Of a DNA stretch of 48,760 bases, positions 42,052 to 48,760 are shown in pieces. The stretch spans positions 1 to 48,760 of IMG/VR virus record IMGVR_UViG_3300020407_000075; one strand, 5' to 3'. The stretch is from a virus. A model generated the notes under the pieces. That model ran no database searches and was not told the origin of the DNA. It was given only the letters and a program-made list of their open reading frames with translations. The translations under genes were made by a program, and so were the position numbers. Within the stretch, counting starts at the first letter, position 1. Each line of letters starts with the position of its first letter.

Positions 42052-42345
42052 ATGCCAATAGAACGAAAGGACAGATCATTTGATCTGATCTTTGACCAGG
42101 TATCTATGGATCATGTCCCGGCCAAATATATCAAGGAAGTTAGGGTAGATCTAGGTACAGGTGAGAGAATAACACTAACAAAAGATGATCTTCTGTTGAT
42201 TAAGAATAAGTCAGCAGATGATATCATTAAAGCTCTAACAGTTGACAAAATGTCTAACATCAGTTTAAAGTTAGACTATGCCGCTATTAAAAGAGACGTA
42301 ATACGAGGAGTTACTGGTTTCCTAGGAAAACATTTTGACAAATAA
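42052..42345 (+). CDS. Hypothetical late protein
   Basis: The product is 97 residues with strands and helices (SFDLIFDQVSMDHVPAKYIK). AAGGAA precedes the ATG. Its 3' end overlaps the next gene by 11 bp. Function unknown. Confidence 0.6.
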   Translation: MPIERKDRSFDLIFDQVSMDHVPAKYIKEVRVDLGTGERITLTKDDLLLIKNKSADDIIKALTVDKMSNISLKLDYAAIKRDVIRGVTGFLGKHFDK

Positions 42346-43012
42346 TGTTTGGTTATGTGGAATACCAGGAAGTAGATGGAGCGGCATCGATATACAAATG
42401 CGTTTTGTTTTACCCTGTGACCGTACAGACGAAACTCCTGAAAGAACTTTTTATCACAGAGCACACAACCCAAGAGACAAGAACAATGGTCACCGAGGAA
42501 GTTATTGGGGACCGGGTCAAGGGTGTGGCGAAGACTGGATAGACTTTAATCATTTAACAAAAAACAAAATACAAGATGACATTAATAATGTATTCTCTGG
42601 CAAAGGGTACAGAACAATTAAATGTCATTTCTTAGCAAGAAAATTCAACTTAGACTATATATGGAATAACTTTCCAGGCGATTACATTGTCCTAATATAT
42701 AGAGAACCCCAAAAATCATTTGCTTGGTGGAGTGAAGTTATGGACTTTGCTCCAAACCATTACCCTGACTATAGACCTGGTTACACAGACTATAATACTA
42801 TGCGTGAATTGTTATGGAAAGAGTCAGCTAAAATTACAGATTTTGCAATACGTAAAGGACTTAATTTTAAACCATATGATATCTCAGCATTTGGTGCATG
42901 GGAAGGATTCGATCACTCAAAAGCATATGAATTAGACTTCGAACGGATAAATAATGATAAGCACAACGATGTTTATATAGCATCAAGTCAGATATCAAGA
43001 CTCTTGGAGTAA
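42335..43012 (+). CDS. Sulfotransferase-like P-loop protein
   Basis: The product is 225 residues. CGIPGSRWSGIDIQM at the N-terminus has the place of the PAPS-binding loop, and GDYIVLIYREPQKSFAWW resembles the R-x-P 3'-phosphate motif of sulfotransferases. TTG 42335, seven bases after AGGA, is the only start that keeps the loop. It begins a cassette with oxygenases and radical SAM enzymes. The call is moderate; it could be another P-loop family. Confidence 0.5.
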   Translation: MTNNVWLCGIPGSRWSGIDIQMRFVLPCDRTDETPERTFYHRAHNPRDKNNGHRGSYWGPGQGCGEDWIDFNHLTKNKIQDDINNVFSGKGYRTIKCHFLARKFNLDYIWNNFPGDYIVLIYREPQKSFAWWSEVMDFAPNHYPDYRPGYTDYNTMRELLWKESAKITDFAIRKGLNFKPYDISAFGAWEGFDHSKAYELDFERINNDKHNDVYIASSQISRLLE

Positions 43013-43016
43013 ATTC

Positions 43017-43721
43017 ATGCCGTCCCCTTTTAAAACGCCCTGGCATTTTAATAAATTTAAAGAAGATAAAGAAGGCGACTATGTTAAAATAGTAGGTATA
43101 ATACATGGCGATTGGACAGAAGAAATTGAACTAGCCAGAAGCAAGGGAGTAACAGAATCAAAGTATAATGAACAACGTTATGAACATGCGGCTAACACTA
43201 AAAGTGAAAACCACGTTATAGAAGATACTGAAAATCCAGACGGTAAGCCAGAAGCCACTATGTTTCGTAGAATTAGATTTAATGCAATACCAGATGATTT
43301 TCCAAAATTTATGAAGATGGCTGACTTGTTGAAATTTGATACTACACAACATCATACATTCAAGTTTAATGATCAGTTTCCAAACGATCAACTTATGTGG
43401 CATATTGATAACTTGCCTGGTAATCCACGTAAAGAAAGAGTAATTGATAACCCAGATTTTAAATATCAACATCCTGATAAAACAAGATTCTTAATTACAC
43501 TTGAAGATCACGAGCCAGGGCAAATATTTCAATTTGGTAATATTGTATATACACAATGGAAAGCAGGAACTATTTTTTCTTGGGATTGGAGTACATTGCC
43601 ACATATTACTTGGAATGGTAGTTGGCGTAAAAGACCATGTCTACAACTAACAGGTACTGTAACAGAAGATACATGGGAACTAGTAAAAAATGGCAATGCC
43701 GATACAGTTTACAATGTATAA
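43017..43721 (+). CDS. 2OG-Fe(II) oxygenase-like hydroxylase (putative)
   Basis: The product is 234 residues. MWHIDNLPG gives the HxD iron site. RFLITLEDHEPGQIFQFGN follows. LPHITWNGSWRKRPCLQLTG gives the distal His and a basic residue for 2-oxoglutarate. This is the aspartyl/asparaginyl-hydroxylase-like arrangement. It probably hydroxylates a protein or small molecule made or modified by the neighbouring enzymes. GGAG precedes the ATG. Confidence 0.6.
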   Translation: MPSPFKTPWHFNKFKEDKEGDYVKIVGIIHGDWTEEIELARSKGVTESKYNEQRYEHAANTKSENHVIEDTENPDGKPEATMFRRIRFNAIPDDFPKFMKMADLLKFDTTQHHTFKFNDQFPNDQLMWHIDNLPGNPRKERVIDNPDFKYQHPDKTRFLITLEDHEPGQIFQFGNIVYTQWKAGTIFSWDWSTLPHITWNGSWRKRPCLQLTGTVTEDTWELVKNGNADTVYNV

Positions 43722-43724
43722 ATA
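43717..43724 (+). promoter_or_regulatory. T4 late promoter TATAAATA
   Basis: A perfect consensus overlapping the stop of the oxygenase gene, 20 bp before the ATG at 43745, with AGGA between. Confidence 0.65.
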
Positions 43725-43744
43725 ATAGCATATAGGATAAAAAT

Positions 43745-45166
43745 ATGGCAGAAAATAAATTACCATCAGATACTTTTTGTATATTACCATGGATACATTT
43801 AAGTACCAGACCCGACGGAAGTATGAGAGTTTGCTGTACAGCGAATGCAAGTGCGGTTGGAGCAACAAACGATAAACTGTATGGTGGACGTGTTGGTATT
43901 GTTAAAACTGACGATGGCTTACCAGCAAACCTTAATAACAGTGATCTAAACAGTTCATGGAATAATAGTTATATGCGTAATGTACGTACTCAAATGCTAG
44001 CCGGTGAAAAGCCTGCTAGTTGTTTAAAATGCTACAAAGAAGAAGCCGCTGGGCATAGATCAAAAAGACAATGGGAAACAGACTATTGGATACGTGATGG
44101 TATTGATGTAGACGAACTTGTAAAACAAACATATGAAGACGGTTCAACAGATAGTAAGCTACGTTACATTGATATTCGCATGGGTACTAAATGTCAATTA
44201 GGTTGTATTATGTGTAGCCCACACGATTCAAGTGGTTGGGTTAAAGATTGGAATAAATTATATCCACAAATTACAAACGAGTCATTAAAAGAGACTATGT
44301 CTTGGGAAGATAAAGGTAAACAGTTTGGTGCTAATTATAACTGGCACAAAAATAATCCTACATTTTGGACACAGTTTTACGCACAAATTCCTTATATTAG
44401 ACAGTTATACTTTGCAGGTGGCGAATCAACTGTTATTGAGGAACATTATACTATATTATCTAAAGTTATTGAAATGGGGTATGCAGATAAAATTGAAGTA
44501 CGTTATAATAGTAATGGTGTTGAACTTCCTGATCGTTTACTAGAACTATGGACACATTTTGAAAAAGTACGTTTCCATTATAGTATTGACAGCATTGGCG
44601 CAATGAATGATTATATTCGTTACCCAAGTGAGTGGGAACATCAGTTAGAACAATTTGAACTATTAGATTCTCGTACATCAAATAATGTAGAGATTACAAT
44701 TGCATGTGCTGTAAATGCCTTAAACATCCATTACATTCCAGACTTTCTAAAATGGAAGTTACAACACGGATTTAAGAAAACAAATATGTGGCCATTTGGT
44801 GCAGGAGGTATTAACTATCATTTTGTATATTGGCCAGGACATTTAAATATTAAAATACTACCAGACGAATTCTTAGACAAAACAGAAGCTAAGTATGAAG
44901 AATTTATTAAATGGTGGAAAGAGAATTGGGAACTAGGCGTTCCAAGTTGGCATAAAGGTAAGGTAGATTACCAGACATGGGAAGATGCAAATTATGGTAT
45001 TAAACGTTTACGAGGAATGATTAGTTTTGCTCGTAGTGAAGACTGGAGCAGACGACTTCCTGAATTTAGAGAATATATTAATAAACTAGATGATTTACGT
45101 GGAACTGACTTTAGAACTACATTCCCCGACATGGCTTATTTGTTAGATGAACCCGATGGAAAATAA
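43745..45166 (+). CDS. Radical SAM protein with N-terminal auxiliary Fe-S motif
   Basis: The 473-residue product is the largest of its group. FCILPW near 12 and MRVCCTAN near 30, then SCLKCYKEEAAGHRS near 96, precede CQLGCIMCSP near 153 and AGGEST. The Cys plan matches the genes at 798, 9240, 45147 and 46966. AGGA precedes the ATG. A late promoter lies directly upstream and a 20-bp overlap joins it to the next radical SAM gene. Substrate unknown. Confidence 0.87.
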   Translation: MAENKLPSDTFCILPWIHLSTRPDGSMRVCCTANASAVGATNDKLYGGRVGIVKTDDGLPANLNNSDLNSSWNNSYMRNVRTQMLAGEKPASCLKCYKEEAAGHRSKRQWETDYWIRDGIDVDELVKQTYEDGSTDSKLRYIDIRMGTKCQLGCIMCSPHDSSGWVKDWNKLYPQITNESLKETMSWEDKGKQFGANYNWHKNNPTFWTQFYAQIPYIRQLYFAGGESTVIEEHYTILSKVIEMGYADKIEVRYNSNGVELPDRLLELWTHFEKVRFHYSIDSIGAMNDYIRYPSEWEHQLEQFELLDSRTSNNVEITIACAVNALNIHYIPDFLKWKLQHGFKKTNMWPFGAGGINYHFVYWPGHLNIKILPDEFLDKTEAKYEEFIKWWKENWELGVPSWHKGKVDYQTWEDANYGIKRLRGMISFARSEDWSRRLPEFREYINKLDDLRGTDFRTTFPDMAYLLDEPDGK

Positions 45167-46397
45167 TAAAACTAATGCACTGACTCTAGAAGATTTACCA
45201 ACGAAAAGTTATTGCGTATTACCATGGACTGCAACAGCAATAGGATCTGGAGGTGAAGTTGTGCCTTGTTGTAGATGGTTTTCTCAACAAAGTTATCTTC
45301 CTAAATCACCACCAAATATTGCAAACGGTCTTACAAACGCCAGAAACAGTGAATTTTGGCAGACAATAAGGCAACAAATGATTGACGGAGAACACCCAAA
45401 AGGTTGTAAGAGATGTTGGGACGAAGAAGGAAAAGACATACATAACAGAGCGATGCATCGAGCAAACCAACAACAAAGATTTTCCGAAGACTCACCATAT
45501 GGTAGAATAACTGAAATTACTAATAAGCCAGCCAAACTACGACATTTAGAAACTGGCATAAGTAGACTTTGTAACTTTGCTTGTGTAATGTGTAATGAGC
45601 ATGATAGTAGTATAATACATAGTGTTATACACCCAGGTAAAAAAATACCCAAAGGGTTTCACAAAGACAATGAAAACATTGATGATGATTTATCTGAATT
45701 ACAGTTATTAAAATTAGTAGGTGGCGAACCTATGATTGAAGCGAAACACGATGAACTATTAGAAAAAATTATTGAATTAAATAATAACCCTGGAAATTTA
45801 GAAATACAGTATCATACTAATGCAAGTGTATTTCCAAGCGACAGAGTAATTAATTGTTGGAAGAAATTGAAAAAAGTTGAACTAGTGTTAAGTATAGATG
45901 GCATTGGAAAATTAGCCACATTACAAAGACCAGGCAATTATAAGTGGCAAGATATAGAAGATACTGTAGACAAGTATATACAATTAACTAGTAAAGTTAA
46001 CATTATATTTTCTACCAACGTTGTTCTTACTGCATTAAACATAGGGCAGATAAAAAATATATGTGAGTGGCTCTATAATAAAGTAGAAAAACACACTACA
46101 ATGAATTTTGCTTTCCTACAACCAATTGATAAACTACCTTACTCAACTTATATAGATTTTAGAAATTTAAGCAAAGAAACAAAAGAACGAATAAAAAAAG
46201 AATGGGCAGGTTGGGAAGTCACTAATCCACCTGTATTAAATACTGTTCTAAGAGACTTACTAATAACCGCAAAAGGCTTTATAGACGAAAAAGGAATTTT
46301 AAACAAACCATTAACAAAAGAACTTATGCTAGAAAAACATCCTAATGCTAAATTATGGAAACACTTTAACGAAGATTTAAAGGAATTGGAGATATAA
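45147..46397 (+). CDS. Radical SAM protein with N-terminal auxiliary Fe-S motif
   Basis: The 416-residue product has YCVLPW near 22, VVPCCRW near 40, GCKRCWDEE near 88, CNFACVMC near 141 and VGGEPM. It may start at ATG 45147 or at 45156; both lie within the preceding gene. It ends one base before the nucleosidase gene, so the two are co-translated. Substrate unknown. Confidence 0.87.
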   Translation: MNPMENNKTNALTLEDLPTKSYCVLPWTATAIGSGGEVVPCCRWFSQQSYLPKSPPNIANGLTNARNSEFWQTIRQQMIDGEHPKGCKRCWDEEGKDIHNRAMHRANQQQRFSEDSPYGRITEITNKPAKLRHLETGISRLCNFACVMCNEHDSSIIHSVIHPGKKIPKGFHKDNENIDDDLSELQLLKLVGGEPMIEAKHDELLEKIIELNNNPGNLEIQYHTNASVFPSDRVINCWKKLKKVELVLSIDGIGKLATLQRPGNYKWQDIEDTVDKYIQLTSKVNIIFSTNVVLTALNIGQIKNICEWLYNKVEKHTTMNFAFLQPIDKLPYSTYIDFRNLSKETKERIKKEWAGWEVTNPPVLNTVLRDLLITAKGFIDEKGILNKPLTKELMLEKHPNAKLWKHFNEDLKELEI

Positions 46398-46973
46398 ATG
46401 AAATATTTATTAGTTGCACTTGAATCAGAGGTGCCAGATATTGAGTTACCCGATGATTATACACTGATGATTACAGGTGTTGGTAAAATAAATGCTACTA
46501 TGATGGCTACTATTGCCGTTAGACAACCAGACTGCGAATGCATTATTAATTATGGAACAGCTGGAACTTTTAAGACTAAGCTAATTGGTAATCTACATAG
46601 AATTGGAACGGTCAAGCAACGAGACATGGATACTCGACCACAAGCACCATTAGGAGTTACACCATATGAAACTACACAGTTTGGCGGCGACTTGCAAATT
46701 TACAAAGGAAGTAAATTCATATTAACTACAGGTGATAACTTTGTAAAAAGTATGCCTGAATTGAAAAGTGATTTCGTAGATATGGAAGGTTACGCTATTG
46801 CAAAAGTGGCAGGTATGTTTAACAAACCATGTATAATGCTAAAATATGCGAGCGACTTAGCTGATGAAAAATCGCCAGAAGAATGGCGAGCTAATCAAGC
46901 CGAAGGAAAAGATATGTTTCTAGCATGGCTGGCAGATATGGAAAAGGAAATTCAAAAACTAAAAGATGAGTAA
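46398..46973 (+). CDS. mtnN: MTA/SAH nucleosidase-like enzyme
   Basis: The product is 191 residues. Glu11 (LESEV), Met129-Glu130 (VDMEGYAIA) and Asp153 (YASDLAD) match E. coli Glu12, Met173-Glu174 and Asp197, and the 23-residue Glu-Asp spacing is identical. GTAGTF matches the ribose/purine region. The bacterial family splits methylthioadenosine, S-adenosylhomocysteine and 5'-deoxyadenosine. The last is the inhibitory by-product of many radical SAM enzymes, and this gene lies between two of them. It is shorter than E. coli MTAN (232), so loops are lost. GGAG precedes the ATG. Confidence 0.78.
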   Translation: MKYLLVALESEVPDIELPDDYTLMITGVGKINATMMATIAVRQPDCECIINYGTAGTFKTKLIGNLHRIGTVKQRDMDTRPQAPLGVTPYETTQFGGDLQIYKGSKFILTTGDNFVKSMPELKSDFVDMEGYAIAKVAGMFNKPCIMLKYASDLADEKSPEEWRANQAEGKDMFLAWLADMEKEIQKLKDE

Positions 46974-48228
46974 AAACGATTCAGGCTTTTGTGCATTACC
47001 ATTTGTTCAATACAGTACCTATAACGGAGGACGTTTTAGGCTATGTTGTATGGCTAAAGAACCTAAAGAACTTGTTAATCAAGAAAAACTAGGTATTGAC
47101 GGTACATGGAATCATAATTATATAAAAGATGTAAGACGTAGAATGACTGCTGGTGAGAAACTACCAGAATGTATTGAATGTCATCACTTAGAACGTAACG
47201 ACATAATGAGCTCACGCCAATGGGAAAACAAAGTGTGGGCAGATGTAATTGACGATGTAGTAGCCAAGGCATCCGTTAATGATTGGGAGATTGATCAACC
47301 CTTACAATTTGATTTTAGACTTGGTAATTTATGCAACTTGCAGTGTCAAATGTGTAACAAAGAAGCATCTCACTTAGTGAGTGTGGAACGTGCGGCAATG
47401 GTACAAAGCGGACTCGGAGCGAACCATCCTGATTGGGACGGCAATATTGCAAACAAAAAAGAAGCATTACTTCAACCTGGAATAGAGTGGGAGAGCTTTG
47501 AAAGAATGTTACCGTATGCTCGTAAGATAAAACTTATAGGAGGCGAGCCTACAGTTGCAACAGACATGTTTAAGTTGTTAGATATTGCAACAAAAACTGG
47601 ACACGCAGAACATATTGAATTAAGTTTTTATACAAACATTACTAACATGCAAGACAGATGGTTAGATCAATTAGCTAAGTTTGAAAAAGTAATTGTTAAT
47701 TGTTCATTGGAAGGAATGGGAGATATGAATGATTACCTTAGACCACCTTCTAAGTGGGACTCTGTTTGGAAAAACTTTGATAAACTAGTTAAGTTTTCTG
47801 ATACTAAAGAAGGTAAACGTATAAAGCCTCGAGTTACTACAGTAAACCAATTAACTAATGCATTACATACAACAAAATTTTGGAAGTATATGCATGATTA
47901 TCAAATGGAAAGTAATAGAGGAATTGGAATGAGTTCTAATCAATTAGTAGAGCCAAACTATTATAGTATGGCATATGCTCCTGATTGGTTAAAATGGGAA
48001 CAACGTGAACAGATTTTAGAATTTCTTGAAAGTATTAAAGATAGTCCACACTTTAAGCAGTACGAAGAACCTCTTATGGAAATTGTTAATTTTAGTCTTG
48101 ATCCTAAACACAAATATGATCCTAAAGTTATACAACAATACATTACAGTTACAGAGAATTATGACAAACATAGGGGACACGATATTAATAAAGTATCACC
48201 AGAATTTTCTAGACTTAAAAATCTTTAA
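46966..48228 (+). CDS. Radical SAM protein with N-terminal auxiliary Fe-S motif
   Basis: The 420-residue product has FCALPF near 8, RLCCMAKE near 26, ECIECHHLE near 70, CNLQCQMCNK near 126 and IGGEPT. The Cys plan is that of its neighbours. Its ATG overlaps the nucleosidase stop (ATGAGTAA). Its 3' end overlaps the convergent last gene by 14 bp. Substrate unknown. Confidence 0.87.
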   Translation: MSKNDSGFCALPFVQYSTYNGGRFRLCCMAKEPKELVNQEKLGIDGTWNHNYIKDVRRRMTAGEKLPECIECHHLERNDIMSSRQWENKVWADVIDDVVAKASVNDWEIDQPLQFDFRLGNLCNLQCQMCNKEASHLVSVERAAMVQSGLGANHPDWDGNIANKKEALLQPGIEWESFERMLPYARKIKLIGGEPTVATDMFKLLDIATKTGHAEHIELSFYTNITNMQDRWLDQLAKFEKVIVNCSLEGMGDMNDYLRPPSKWDSVWKNFDKLVKFSDTKEGKRIKPRVTTVNQLTNALHTTKFWKYMHDYQMESNRGIGMSSNQLVEPNYYSMAYAPDWLKWEQREQILEFLESIKDSPHFKQYEEPLMEIVNFSLDPKHKYDPKVIQQYITVTENYDKHRGHDINKVSPEFSRLKNL

Positions 48229-48760
48229 TACGTTCTGCTATACATAGCTCAGGGCTGAGCAAACTTTCATTTAATATATCAGCTTCAAAGCATTGTAACT
48301 TTGTGCCATATACAATTTGATGTGTAATCCATTGTGCATTAAAGAACCAAATATCACCTGGATCAAATGTAATATAATGTAACGGGTGATGAAACTGATC
48401 CCATTTTTGTTCATTCCATACACAACGATTACGCATTTCACTAATAAACGTGTGTATGTTTTCTTTATCTAATTCACCCAAATTAAATTCATCTTTATAA
48501 TCATAGTACATTTTTTCTAAGTCCGGTCCAAATGATAATACTCTTGGATGCTTTTTATCCAGTTGTACGAACATACGTATTTGTTGTTCGTTACCGGTGT
48601 GTTGTTCGTCTAGTTCATCTAAATGTAATTTGTTCTCTACCAGTGTATTATATCTATGACTAAGCATACGCTCGTTAGTATTGTAACGTGGGAACAACAT
48701 GTCAAATATCTCATTCCATCCTTCTTGTGATTGTTTATGTTTCTTATGAAATACATCTAT
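48215..48760 (-). CDS. 2OG-Fe(II) oxygenase-like protein, 5' end beyond the window
   Basis: The only minus-strand gene; its frame is open to the window edge, so about 181 C-terminal residues are visible. LHLDELDEQH gives an HxD site, and FDPGDIWFFNAQWITHQIVYG gives the distal His of a 2-oxoglutarate oxygenase. It converges on the last radical SAM gene, with overlapping 3' ends and no terminator between. A second hydroxylase beside the radical SAM cluster suggests a common substrate, but this is inference. Confidence 0.55.
   Translation of the reverse strand: MDVFHKKHKQSQEGWNEIFDMLFPRYNTNERMLSHRYNTLVENKLHLDELDEQHTGNEQQIRMFVQLDKKHPRVLSFGPDLEKMYYDYKDEFNLGELDKENIHTFISEMRNRCVWNEQKWDQFHHPLHYITFDPGDIWFFNAQWITHQIVYGTKLQCFEADILNESLLSPELCIAERIKDF

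Noticed and set aside
1-48760. tRNA genes, CRISPR arrays, insertion sequences or att sites
   Set aside because: No cloverleaf, spaced repeat array, transposase or integrase was seen. Gaps are at most about 140 bp and hold promoters, ribosome sites and terminators.

Overview
The window looks like one contiguous arm of an AT-rich, T4-like (myovirus-type) marine phage, probably infecting a Gram-negative bacterium. About 70 genes are packed with 3' ends overlapping the next start (TAATG, ATGA), and all but the last lie on the + strand. Markers for this assignment are a gp45-like sliding clamp, a T4 RNase H/FLAP-type 5' nuclease, a DnaQ-like exonuclease, thymidine kinase, a DpdA-type DNA transglycosylase, and many TATAAATA-like late-promoter motifs. 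Several exported proteins carry Sec signal peptides and one ends in an outer-membrane-barrel-like C-terminal Phe. No capsid or tail genes, tRNAs, integrase, IS elements or CRISPR arrays were seen. The host cannot be named from the sequence.

Layout. 1-5.0 kb: a 5'-truncated TctC-like solute-binding protein, a radical SAM enzyme and a late-type block of exported or coiled-coil proteins, including a 9-unit Cys-rich repeat protein, closed by a terminator. 5.1-10.4 kb: an operon with a GT-A-like protein, a methyltransferase-like protein, small proteins, a cupin and two radical SAM enzymes. 10.5-17.8 kb: exonuclease, sliding clamp, DpdA, a divergent tunnelling-fold protein, a GT-B glycosyltransferase and a sugar epimerase. 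17.8-29 kb: FolE, a phosphoribosyltransferase, a 2OG-oxygenase-like protein, an exported subtilase, thymidine kinase, QueD, a radical SAM enzyme split into two genes, a short UDP-sugar dehydrogenase, QueE and MetK. 29-35 kb: RNase H, phosphomannomutase, small proteins, Smr and a methyltransferase. 35-41 kb: a membrane-anchored HtrA protease behind a start-sequestering hairpin, MoxR/VWA and a secreted polysaccharide-lyase-like protein. 41-48.7 kb: a late block with tandem promoters, a sulfotransferase-like protein, two 2OG oxygenases, three radical SAM enzymes and an MTA/SAH nucleosidase.

How the genes may work together. (i) FolE, QueD and QueE with DpdA form a 7-deazaguanine route that would modify phage DNA; QueC is not in this window. 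(ii) At least eight radical SAM enzymes (counting QueE and the split one) are accompanied by a SAM synthetase and by an MTA/SAH nucleosidase lying between two radical SAM genes. The nucleosidase could remove 5'-deoxyadenosine and related product inhibitors. I regard this apparent self-contained SAM economy as the most interesting signal here; the substrates of the radical SAM enzymes are unknown. (iii) An epimerase, a short UDP-sugar dehydrogenase, a phosphomannomutase and glycosyltransferases suggest sugar-nucleotide and glycan work.

Regulation is unusually readable. Nine near-consensus sigma70-type promoters, all with exactly 17-bp spacers, precede gene groups. A second set of (T/G/C/A)(A/C)TAAATA motifs marks probable late promoters.
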